From Mesostigma viride (taxonomy: Eukaryota; Streptophyta; Mesostigmatophyceae; Mesostigmatales; Mesostigmataceae), in NCBI GenBank assembly GCA_009746045.1, contig RPFO01002233.1, forward strand, positions 29,945 to 93,944: a stretch of DNA of 64,000 nucleotides, given 5' to 3'. Position numbers and translations under genes: made by a program. The number at the start of each line of letters is the position of its first letter. Position 1 is the first letter of the stretch. Below, piece by piece: positions 1 to 8,895 of this stretch. Below the pieces are notes generated by a model. That model did not search any database, was not told where the DNA came from, and was given only the letters and a program-made list of their open reading frames with translations.

Positions 1-240
1 TCGCACAATCGCTGTTGTGTTTGCAATTATTCTGCTCGCTCAGATGCAGCATCAACATCGGCTTGATTTAAGGGGACGTACGGGACATGCCCGAATATTT
101 TGGCGCCAAAAAATTCGCGCCGGAACCGGACCAGAAATTCACGTGTGATCGAGGCAAAATTCGGGTGACGGCTGGGGTGCGATGGCGGATCAGGGCGTGG
201 ATATGCAGCGTGAAATTGAGGCCATGTTGGCCGTTTCAGA

Positions 241-525
241 GTGGAAAATGTCGAACGGATATGGCGAAATCCTGTTGCAGCCTTGCAGGAAAGTATTTGC
301 AGTCGGGAAGGGCTTATTGCTCTCCGACGGTTCATGCAGCTGCATGGCCGCAACCACGTACCCCCAACCGCCATCGATGATGACAATAAAATTTTCAGGA
401 GCGCTGCTTATCGTTGTTTTTCCGCCATGCTGGGCTGGAGGAATGATGATGGAAGTGCCAAGGAACTTCCGGACGAGATTATCGACGCTATCCGCCGACT
501 TTTTCCCGATGCGCAGGGGATCTAA
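241..525 (+). pseudogene. P2X7 C-terminal-like domain fragment inside the TTAA element
   Basis: A 94-residue ORF whose second half has the pattern of the P2X7 intracellular C-terminal-like domain: AAYRCF, then LPDEIIDAIRRLFPDAQG. In that family the pattern is AYR, an aromatic, then LP, IR and FP followed by a G-Tyr-x-GF ending. Here a TAA stop stands where the Tyr would be and GF follows in frame after it, so the ORF looks truncated by a point mutation. Such domains occur in transposon-associated proteins as well as in the receptor. It lies between the left terminus and the basic ORF. The assignment rests on a short motif and is tentative. Confidence 0.4.
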
Positions 526-597
526 GTAGGTTTTATTCTGTCGGAGGACAGATAGAATTTTTTTCGTGAAGTATAGACTAGCCCGCAAACAGGAATA

Positions 598-1011
598 ATG
601 CCGAATCCCCGAACTCGTAAAGCAGCGGCGGCGGATAGCGGAGACATCCGCTGCGTTGTTAGGCACCGATATAGAGGGATGACAAACAGCAACGCCAAAA
701 CGCATGGGGGCAGGGGGCGCCCTCGCGGCTCGACGAAAGAGAAAAGGCCAGGTCGGCAGCGCGTACAGCAGAAGAAAAGGAAAAGCCTGCCATCAACAAG
801 TGGCAGCCCAGCAACACCAGCAACGGGGCCGACCCGGCCCTGCATGGCAGCGAGGGCCTGGTGCGCTTTCATCTCCGTCAAGCACTGGGCGCAAACGGAA
901 GGCACCGGAGAAATATGGTCCATCGCGCCCAAGAAGGTGGACGCGCGAGGCCATCACACCAAGGTACACACCTCACATCAAACTGTGCCTGCCCCTAGTA
1001 CTCGTGGCTAG
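598..1011 (+). CDS. Basic ORF with AT-hook-like motif, transposon N-terminal region
   Basis: A 137-residue ORF rich in Lys, Arg, Pro and Ser. Near residues 36-50 it has GGRGRPRGS followed by KEKRPGR, which is the GRP core of an AT-hook with a basic flank. An overlapping frame (704-1201) is also open and basic, so the true frame is not certain. It lies just upstream of the transposase pseudogene in the same direction and could be the N-terminal DNA-binding part of that protein, joined originally by an intron or by a frame now lost. No other domain was recognised. Confidence 0.3.
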   Translation: MPNPRTRKAAAADSGDIRCVVRHRYRGMTNSNAKTHGGRGRPRGSTKEKRPGRQRVQQKKRKSLPSTSGSPATPATGPTRPCMAARAWCAFISVKHWAQTEGTGEIWSIAPKKVDARGHHTKVHTSHQTVPAPSTRG

Positions 1012-1221
1012 CCATTTGAGATGCCTCATTTGCTGGTGGATGCCCACAATCTTGAGGCCATTCTTGGTGCCATGGCATGCCCCTCCTGCAAGGTGTGCAC
1101 GTGACGTCAGTACTGTCAAGATAGGAGCTAACCAGATCGAGCTGCACGCGACTGCTGATCGTGGCAGCCCATCTTCTGTAGTGCTATGGTGCATGCACTA
1201 ATAGCAGCTGCACGGGGGTAG

Positions 1222-2588
1222 ATGGCGGGCCATGGTGGTGTACCAAAGCCATCCTCTCCCCCAACTCTGACCTGCATGCGGCCGGGTGTGGATCGCAACA
1301 TGCTCAAGAGTCTCATGGCAGTTGCTGGGGTGTTGTTTGGTATCAGCCAGCCCACGCTTGTGCGTCTAGTAGCCACACTCCTAGGTAGGGCTGAGGTACG
1401 TGCAGCACGGGGCATTCCACGTGGCGCAAGGATGTCGCAGCTGCCACGTCTATTGTCAAGGAGCACCTGCACGATCAGTCATCAGCTAATGGAGAACAGG
1501 GAGACGGTGCGGGCATGGGAGCAGGAGCACAATTAAGCGCTTTGGCGTAGATGGGGAGGGGAGGCAGGGCTGCCGCTTGACGCTGGATGCATGGGTGACT
1601 CATGGCCCAACCGAGTTTTTGCATCCCCCTTTGGCCAGCAGTCGGTAATTCACGATGGCACTGGGCTGTGCGTGGGGCACCATGTCTCTGGCAACTGCAT
1701 GTGGTGTCAGGTTTGAAAGGTGGCTAGCAAGGCAGGCAAGGAGCCCGGGCCCCATGTGTGCTATCTCAACCATACAGGCAGCAGTAGAAGCATGGAAGGG
1801 GAGGGGGCCGGCTGTCTTCTTGCTGCGTGACCTGGCATCCACGGTTGCAGGCATCGATCATGTGCACAGCACCGGGCAGGTGCATGGTGCACGGTGAGGG
1901 GGCATGCAGCAGGGGATCGAGGAGGGTGCAGCAGGGGAGGAGGGGCCGGGCAGGAGGGGAGAAGGAGGTGCTGCCAAAGCCAATGGCCCAACGCTTGTAC
2001 GCTGCGGAGGTGGTTAGCGATGGTGACACCACCTGGTTTGCACGGGTCAAAGAGGACAAGTTCCTCGCAGAGGCAGGCCTCATCAACCCCGATAAGATCG
2101 AAGGAGGATGTCCATCAATCACTTGGGGGGGGGGTTGTACAATGCACTGACCAAGCTCAAGAAGGAGCACCTGGGCAAGCTCAGGGGGGTGCTAGATGCA
2201 TGACCCCACTGTGAACTCCATGTGTTATTCCTTCCGCACGTGCATCCATGCCAACGGGCACATGGGGGCAGTCCACCTCAAGGCCGGGGCACTAGACAAC
2301 GCACTGCTGCACTACTTTAACAAGCACCACGACAAGTGTGAGCAGTGGCCTAACTATGTGCGGCAAGCGGATCCTAGCAACTTAGCCGCATGTTGAGCAG
2401 CAGTGGTGTGGCTCTGTTGTGGTGGGCCGGGGACACAACTCCCGGGTGGGGTGCATGGGACCACGTGGCTGCCTAGCTGTCGCGGCGAGCACGCCGCAGG
2501 GGCCAGGGGGTGACGGTGGATGTGCTGGGGCTGGTCAAGGCTGTCTGCATGGGCCAAGTACACCACGATGGAGATTCTAGAGGCCTGC
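1222..2588 (+). pseudogene. Mutator-like/Kolobok transposase, 5' part (broken)
   Basis: Pieces of one degraded transposase lie in several frames: an N-terminal segment (1222-1536), a segment at 1655-1897, then SDGDTTWF near 2020 followed by LTKLKKEHLGKLRG (about 2150) and, in another frame, CYSFRTCIHANGHMGA with a later HHDKCEQW (2220-2350). The DGD-x-x motif followed by Asn-His, a KLKK stretch and a CEQW block is the order seen in Mutator-like transposase domains of TTAA elements. The last piece, KYTTMEILEAC, runs to the retrotransposon insertion point and resumes in frame at 36741. Many stops and shifts make this a pseudogene. Which residues are catalytic cannot be decided here. Confidence 0.55.
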
Positions 2589-3173
2589 TGTTACGTCCCT
2601 GCCCAGACACACCTAGCCTGAGCTACGTAGCGAAAGACCCTTCTTGCCGGAATTAGGAATAATTCAAGATAGCCTAATGTAGGTTGCGCTTCACGACGTG
2701 AGTCGTGAGATATCTGGCATCACGGCTTAATGCCAAGCTAATTAGTACACACTTATATTGGCTAGCAATACCAATTACAAATGGATAATTGCCCCGGGCT
2801 CAATGTGTAGGCGTATTCGCACTTATCATTCATTAAACCAAGAGGACGAGACTCTCGTCCTCGGACCAATTTAACCTAGGTTGGTTGCGGCGCAGATACA
2901 TGCCAATTTCCCTAGAACAATCCGAGTCACTCACTCCACGTAGGATCCGGGCCGACATCGACCCTCAACTATAGGATCCACGCCTAGAACTACTGACGGA
3001 CTCAGAACTGGCGCGGCGCCACAGCACCGGCCCCTAAAAGGACAACCTAGGACCAAAATAACTAGTCCAATTCACACAATAGCCAAGGTCCATAAAACCC
3101 AAGTCCAATAGACCAAACAACCTTAGTAATTTATTCCATTGTTACGTCCGACCAAAAGGGCTGGGACGTAACA
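2589..3173 (-). repeat. 3' LTR of the gypsy element
   Basis: A 585-bp terminal repeat, near-identical to 34255-36735 apart from the insertion there. Its ends are the inverted TGTTACGTCC/GGACGTAACA. It contains a perfect hairpin, GAGGACGAGACTCTCGTCCTC, near 2851-2871, and a second short one, TCACGAC-GTGA-GTCGTGA, near 2693. Either could mark RNA structure or a processing site. Confidence 0.92.
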
Positions 3174-3189
3174 CTCCTCCCCCCCCCAC
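3174..3189 (-). promoter_or_regulatory. Polypurine tract of the gypsy element
   Basis: On the minus strand GTGGGGGGGGGAGGAG lies directly before the 3' LTR. This is the expected place and composition for the plus-strand DNA primer. The same C-run on the plus strand makes base-count errors likely here. Confidence 0.8.
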
Positions 3190-3395
3190 GGGGGTCGGTA
3201 GTCCCTACCGTACAAGTGAGATTGGAAAAACAACGCTACTATAAGAGTACTATGTCCCAACCTCGGTTCACCCGCAGGTCAGTAATGCCAGTTCCTCTAG
3301 AAGTTGATACACAGGACCAACTCTGACGTAGTAGTAAGACTCTGATGGTGACTGGATCAATCCGCTATCCATCACGAAAAACTATTCTAACCACT

Positions 3396-5294
3396 CTAGC
3401 GTCCGCCGCTAGTGGCACGTCGCTGCGACAGGACTTCAGTGAGGGCCCTACGCCCCGCGTGGGTCATCTGTGAAGTCATCATCCCGGGGTGCGAACACAG
3501 GTCACACTCAAAAGCCACCTGGTAGGGGGACACCTTCTGCCGGCCCAGCCTGGACAGCTCCACCCACGAACCTCTGGGCCACATGGACAGGAACCCAGCG
3601 AGGTACTGGGGATGGGTGAACAGGAGCGTCAACGCCGACCGATCCACCACCCCACAACGGTGCTCGCGAACAAAGTGCACCCCCATCATGAAAACCTCCG
3701 TACGCACGTGATCATCGTTGATCGACGCCGTCCGGGCCCCTGCAATATCGGGCGCCACCAGATTAAGAAAGGCACGCCCCTCCGCTGGAGCCACCTTGGG
3801 AGGCGTCACCACGTGCCCCACCCCATCGACCTGATAGCGCCAATCCCACCAGTCTTCGGACCCGAACCGCACAGTATGCCCCACCGCAGCGGGGAAACGA
3901 GGGTCGTCGGGTTGCGGCAGGGGCAGGGGAACCTGGGGCAGAAAGGTGATCTCTACCTGTTCCCAGTAAGCCCCGCGATCCACAGCGAACCAAGGTCCCG
4001 CTTGAAACACCAGAGGAGCAGGTAGGTGCGTACCCGGGGGAATCTGAAAAGCCGGAGGTCCCTCGAATGTCACACAAAGCTTCTCCGTGCGCGGTCCTGG
4101 CCCACCATGCCTCACCGCTCTGCCCGGTACCGGCCGGACGAAGTCCCCCAATGACCACTCCTCGTGAGATGACCCAGGAGCCCTGGAAGCCGCATCATAA
4201 CCCACGGAGGTGGCTGCAGAATGATCGCCTTGACGACCGTGCTGGACCATCAGGCGCTGTATCAAGTCCTGTCCTGATTGTACCGCAGCTACGAGCGCTT
4301 CCAAGCGCATCACGGGCTCCGCTGGTACCAGAATGCCCGTTCCGCTGGGATCCTCTGCGGCCCGAGGTCGCGTCTCTGCCATGGTGTGTAGGCACGGTTC
4401 CTCCGCGGAAGGGTGCGAGGGTCGACCCGACGAAGTGGGCCGGATGTGTCCCTCCGCAGGACGTGGCATTGATGAGCCGGCTGGTGCAGGCCGGGGACGT
4501 GGTTCCAGGGAGACTAGGAAGGTAGGCTCCGGTGGTTCCAAGGAGACAAGGAAGGTAGGCTCCTCTTGGCCTGCATCCGTCGGAGGACCTAAGGGGGCCA
4601 CAACCGGGGGCTCGCCCCCGGCCGGCTGTTCTGTCCTAGCCGGAGCAGCTCCCGTCGTATCCGACCGCGGTCGCCGAGACTCTCGCTCCAATTCCACCGC
4701 CGACCCCCACGTGCGCTCCCAGTGAGGATCAGCCGGGCGCCGAGGTGGTGGTGACGCTCGGCGAGCAGGGCGTACCTCCGTTCCCGAGTCCGAACGGGAA
4801 CGCGAGCGCGATGACGGTGAGGGCGAGCGCCGACGTGCAGGCCGGTCTGGAGCACGCCGAGAATCTGGTTGTCTGCCCCCGCCCCAACCCGTGGACCGCG
4901 GGCGAGACCCTCGCCCAGGTGGGCGCCCCCGGCCCATCGCCGGCGGTGGCGCCTCGAAACGCGTCACAGGACGATGTCCTGCGCCGCCCTCCAAGGAGCC
5001 CCCAGAAGGTGGATCCCTTGGAGGAGGACGAGGAAGAGGGCGGGGAGGGTAGTCATCAGAATCGGAGTCGTCACCCTCGCTCCCATCATCCTGGTCCTCG
5101 TCGTCCATCACCACGATGCGATCCAGGGCCTGCCGTAACGAGTACTGACCCGCGCGCATACACTTCTCGCCCCGCAACGCCCCTTCAAACGGGAGGTATC
5201 GAGGAAAGTAGTTCTCCAGATGCTTCTGCACCTCGGGTGGAATTAGGAGGAGCAACAGCCGTGGAAATACCAGACCTGCATCCAGCGTGTTCAC
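3396..5294 (-). CDS. Third ORF of the gypsy element, C-terminal part (unknown function)
   Basis: A 632-residue ORF between pol and the 3' LTR. Residues about 65-330 are low complexity: an acidic stretch (DDEDQDDGSEGDD), then Pro/Arg/Ser-rich sequence with a tandem EPTFLVSLEP duplication. Residues about 400-632 look folded, with many Trp/Tyr/Phe (EDWWDWRYQVDG, FMMGVHFVREH) and a FECDLCSHPG near the end. The frame stays open upstream of the listed GTG to about 5344, with a Cys-rich ECLCHACV, so it is probably the downstream half of a protein that starts at 7848-8556. No signal peptide or clear membrane segment supports an envelope role. Extra 3' ORFs are known in some gypsy lineages, but this one matches nothing I recognise. 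Confidence 0.6.
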   Translation of the reverse strand: MNTLDAGLVFPRLLLLLIPPEVQKHLENYFPRYLPFEGALRGEKCMRAGQYSLRQALDRIVVMDDEDQDDGSEGDDSDSDDYPPRPLPRPPPRDPPSGGSLEGGAGHRPVTRFEAPPPAMGRGRPPGRGSRPRSTGWGGGRQPDSRRAPDRPARRRSPSPSSRSRSRSDSGTEVRPARRASPPPRRPADPHWERTWGSAVELERESRRPRSDTTGAAPARTEQPAGGEPPVVAPLGPPTDAGQEEPTFLVSLEPPEPTFLVSLEPRPRPAPAGSSMPRPAEGHIRPTSSGRPSHPSAEEPCLHTMAETRPRAAEDPSGTGILVPAEPVMRLEALVAAVQSGQDLIQRLMVQHGRQGDHSAATSVGYDAASRAPGSSHEEWSLGDFVRPVPGRAVRHGGPGPRTEKLCVTFEGPPAFQIPPGTHLPAPLVFQAGPWFAVDRGAYWEQVEITFLPQVPLPLPQPDDPRFPAAVGHTVRFGSEDWWDWRYQVDGVGHVVTPPKVAPAEGRAFLNLVAPDIAGARTASINDDHVRTEVFMMGVHFVREHRCGVVDRSALTLLFTHPQYLAGFLSMWPRGSWVELSRLGRQKVSPYQVAFECDLCSHPGMMTSQMTHAGRRALTEVLSQRRATSGGR

Positions 5295-5628
5295 GCACGC
5301 ATGACACAGGCACTCCCGCTCATGGGTTTCCCAGTCGATTCCAGAGTGAGATCGTACGTTATACGCGTTATACGGTCATGGTGGAGTATAATGTATAATA
5401 CGGTATAATACGGTATAATACGGTATTATACGTTTTCGTACGGACACACTCAGAATACTCTGATTTTACACATTTTAAGACACCCACCATCAATCCACAT
5501 GTTTTTAACACTGTTTTGGACATAATCCAAGGTTGCCCTACCCTCGGCTATACTCTATACGGTGGATATTGTGGACACGATCGATGTATTGCATGTAATA
5601 CTGAGAATGTAAACGTGCGCATGCATAA

Positions 5629-6276
5629 TTGTGTGTATGTGTATATATGCGGCCTTGTGGTAGCTGTGGGCAGCCGCTGGATCCCACGGGGACTCACTAC
5701 CTTGCCTGCATGGGGGGCCAACAGAATCAGAATTGGTATTTGTATTTGCACACTGTCCTCCTGACGGTGGTGCTCGCCATGATTCGGTCGGTTTTCCCCC
5801 ACGCGAACATCCGGTCCGAGGATGCGGATGGCGCTGCCTTCTATTCCCCCAACCACCGGCCTGACATCGTGGTGCTGGACTTTGAGGGGGGTGGCCGGCA
5901 TCTGCTTATTGACGTTTCGGTGGCGCGGCCCTTGGCTCTTAGCCACGTGGCTGGGGCCTCCCTCACGGCAGGTTACACGGCGGACCGGGCGGAGCGGGCC
6001 AAGCTCCTGGCCTATGGCGACGTCGGGCACCATCGTGTGGTGCCCTTTGTCCTGGAGGAGTTTGGGGCCATGGGGCCCCTGACCTCCGCCTTCTTCAAGG
6101 AGTGTTGCCGGCTCCGGGAGGACCGGCTGGACCTGGAGGGCCAGCGGGCCCCATGGTCGGCGCGGACCTGGACGTCATATTGGCGTCAGCGCTTGTCGGT
6201 GGCGCTGACTCGGGCCATGGCTGACATCATGCTCCGCCGTACGCGGGCTGATTTTGCGGTGCAGCAGGGCTATTAG
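5629..6276 (+). pseudogene. LINE C-terminal fragment: CCHC knuckle plus restriction-like endonuclease
   Basis: A 215-residue ORF truncated at its 5' end. It starts with CGSCGQ...GTHYLAC, a C-x2-C-x9-H-x3-C knuckle at about residues 10-27. About 50 residues on comes RPDIVVLDFEGGGRHLLIDV, which fits the RPD...(I)D core of the restriction-like endonuclease at the C terminus of R2/CRE/Dualen-type non-LTR retrotransposons. The tail, with FVLEEFGAMGP and WSARTWTSYWRQRLSVAL, resembles algal LINE ends. No reverse transcriptase precedes it, as expected for 5' truncation. The region to about 6530 is probably its AT-rich 3' UTR, with a near-repeat of GTAAGTAATTATAT. Confidence 0.65.
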
Positions 6277-6279
6277 GTT

Positions 6280-7480
6280 CCTCCCGTTAGGCGTTTCCAT
6301 TGGTCTTATCGTAGTATAGAGCTTTGACATGGCTCTGTATATAGGTTTATAGCTGGGCGTTTGCTTTGGTTTGAGTGATTTCACTCTGCTGTAAGTAATT
6401 ATATTTTTAATATATATGTGGCTTTATATTGGTTATGTTTACTTGGGTGCCTTCACTTTGATGCAAGTAATTATATATTTTAATATATATATGTGGCTGT
6501 GCATGCACGCAAATACTACAGTAGTATACAATTAATGCATGTAGTATGTTTGCATGGTGCGATGCTATGTGAATATACTGAGCTGCATGTGACTACAGGT
6601 GTGTGACTCGTGGTGTGCATTAATTAATTAATTAACTGAATTAATTAATTAATATTAATTAATCTCGTGTCCCCGTTGGGGGACCACGGAGGCTAAACAG
6701 GTGGGGATGTGATAAGTAACTCACATATTCTCACCTTCCATACAACAACCTTGTTTTCCAGCAGGCTGAAGAGCATGACAGGCGTCTATGAGCTCGCCAG
6801 CTCCTTGCAACGGTGATGCCGCTCCCAGGCAGCTAGTGTCCTTGACTACGCAATATAGAATGTCTACCGTGTGAAAACCTCCATACAGGAAGCGTAGCAA
6901 AGCCAGATAACTGCCCGATCAATTCTGGGTAGCTTTAGGAAGCATGGCATACGCAGCGTAAGGAAAACCATTGAAAGCTGCGGAAAATCTGATAGCACAA
7001 CTGCAACAAGTGGAGAACAAAATAGCAAGAAAAACCCAGAAACGGCGCAAAAAGTTTCATGCCAGGTTCATTAAGAGCGCAAACAGACTGGGCGGTGACA
7101 TGCGGCAAATCAACGTACCACGGCCGGCATTATTTCCTACCCAGGCGCGCAAGAAAAGCCAGCCAGCCATGGATGGATTAACCGCGGATCGCGCAGGCCT
7201 GAACGAAATCATTTTATAAATGACAGGAAATGGCCGCAGATCGAAGATGCTTAGGTTATTTTCATGGTGTCCGTTACTAAACGGCTCTTGCTGCATCAAA
7301 ATAACCCACGAATGTCGAGTTCTACCGTCGCAGGCACACATGCTAGATTATTCATCGCGGCCAAATTGACGTTGGATGAGACCCCCGTGCAAATCTGTAC
7401 CAACAAAGGCAGCGAATTTGCAAATAGTGCAGATCTTGCTATGAAACATCATAATAGAACATCACTTTTAACCATCGGCT
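6280..7480. other. Non-coding interior of the inserted block
   Basis: Two similar AT-rich segments (6380-6430 and 6450-6500) are followed by a TTAATTAA-type simple repeat at about 6620-6663. A 69-bp-scale Lys-rich ORF at 6971-7219 has no recognisable domain. I see no supported gene. Confidence 0.4.
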
Positions 7481-7847
7481 TAATTTTTTCGCCTGTCGCC
7501 CGCCGGATTAGCCATATTTTAACGGAACGCACGTCGCCATGGCCACCTCCGCACGGTGCGCGCACTGTGCACCACAATGTCAAAATAAGATCGCGTCGAA
7601 TTGTGAAAGTTCAGACGGGTCAGTACTTAGTAGAGATACGAAATCTGTGGCTTCAAATCGTTGCCCTGTCGTTCTGGCATCCTAGCCGCGCAAAACGTAA
7701 AAAAAACGCGGAAAACACGGCATTATACGGTATTATACGGTATTATACGTCATTATGCGCTAAAACGTATTACGTATGAAAAATTATACGCTAAAAGCCA
7801 GCGTATTACGTATTATACCGTATTATACCGTATTATACGGCGTATGA

Positions 7848-8556
7848 TCTCACACTGGTCGATACCGACCACCACGCCGTCGCGCTCGGCGGTGCGGGTC
7901 TCGATCTTGAACCCCACATTTCTTCGCACGAACCATCGAAAATCCTCCAGCTTAGCGGGGCCGACCCGCGCCAGAATGGAATCGGCGCGGAGATCTGACG
8001 GCATCTGGTTACGGCGCCGACGACGCCGCTCCACCAAGTCACCCTCCCGACCATAGTCGCGCACGAACACTCGGGGGTTCAATGTCTCGTCATTCAGCTC
8101 CTTCACTAGCTGCAGCGCGCGCGCGTCCGGAGCTCCGGGTCTGGACGACGTCTCGTGCCGGCCACCACCTCCCGAGCCCCCGGCCCTTAAAGCACCCCCT
8201 CGGACTGCAGGCTCTCCGCGAGCTGTCTGCATCCTGTCATCCTGTTCTGGTAGAGGGGCCTCCGGGTAATCTGTCGTGTCCATGTCCACCAGATCTTCCT
8301 CACTCGACTCCCCGTCTACTACCCGGATTCCTGCCTCTACGGCCTCCGCGGCGCTGGCGGAAGTCTGGCCCCTGGGAAGCGCCTCCGCGGCGTCCCCCTG
8401 CACGGCCCACACACCACAAGCCAAGGCGTTAGTCGGCGTGTACCTGGTACCCGGCTCACACCTCACTCTCACCCTACACCGTACACCGTTATACCGCCTG
8501 TGGCCTATTAATGCAATTGGTGTGTCTTCTTGTACGCTTCCAATAAGCGGGCGCAA
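7848..8556 (-). CDS. Third ORF of the gypsy element, N-terminal part
   Basis: About 235 residues lie downstream of the chromodomain, in a different frame and slightly overlapping it. The sequence is acidic early (GESSEEDLVDMDTTDYPE), then Gly-rich, then charged (ERRRRRRNQMP). It runs into the inserted block at GIDQCEI. The sequence after the block (5344 downward) starts in a frame one base off, so the two halves were probably one ORF whose join is obscured by the insertion. No catalytic motif is seen. The start codon is unclear, because the open frame begins with TTG. Confidence 0.45.
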
Positions 8557-8885
8557 CCCGCTAACTCAGTCGAAGTGCGCCAGGAGTCCTCAGACTCATG
8601 CTGCGCGAATCGCCATCGCACACGGTACTGTCGCTGGGTCCCCCGACCTCGTTTGACATCCCGGTGTCCCACGATCGCTGCCACCTCATCCTCCTGTTCC
8701 CCCGTGTCCGGATTGAACTCCAACGGGGCCGGGGGATTGACCCGACCCTGAATGGTGTTCTGGTGGTACAACTTGAGCTGGTCACGATGGAAACGGTTGG
8801 ACGTGAGGTTCCATGACACTGGGACGTCCACCTGGAACATGACGTCGTCAAACTTGGTGAGAACCTTGTAGGGGCCCAGGAACAT
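8508..8885 (-). CDS. pol: Gypsy integrase C-terminus with chromodomain
   Basis: A 125-residue piece of pol. Residues 1-45 (FLGPYKVLTKF...NRFHRDQLKLY) are the GP-x-(K/R)-V SH3-like tail of the integrase. Residues about 68-118 are a chromodomain: DEVAAIVGHRD, then RQYRVRWRF, a polar linker, EDSW and a helix ending LLEAYKK. Chromodomains direct chromovirus integration to modified histones. A frameshift near 8890 separates it from the main RNase H-integrase ORF. Confidence 0.8.
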   Translation of the reverse strand: MFLGPYKVLTKFDDVMFQVDVPVSWNLTSNRFHRDQLKLYHQNTIQGRVNPPAPLEFNPDTGEQEDEVAAIVGHRDVKRGRGTQRQYRVRWRFAQHESEDSWRTSTELAGCARLLEAYKKTHQLH

Positions 8886-8895
8886 GGGACGAAGC

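Larger units (their letters stand above)
5355..7848. mobile_element. Inserted block with GTATAATACGG-rich ends, interrupting the gypsy third ORF
   Basis: Both ends carry short tandem runs of GTATAATACG in opposite orientation (about 5390-5445, and 7720-7848 read on the minus strand). The flanking gypsy sequence is GTGAGATC on the left and GATCTCAC on the right. The interior has a plus-strand LINE 3' end, AT-rich sequence, and near 7480-7580 a minus-oriented stretch matching the TTAA-element repeat family (GGTGCAC...GGCCATGGCGACG). It may be a DNA transposon with subterminal repeats or several layered insertions. Exact borders and duplication are unresolved. Confidence 0.45.

Noticed and set aside
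72-2588. Outer element called simply piggyBac because of TTAA
   Set aside because: No piggyBac DDE block is visible. The DGD and CEQW blocks fit the Mutator-like/Kolobok family better, so both names are kept open.
3396-5294. Envelope protein of a retrovirus-like element
   Set aside because: Position fits, but no signal peptide, cleavage site or membrane anchor is seen. Treated as unknown.
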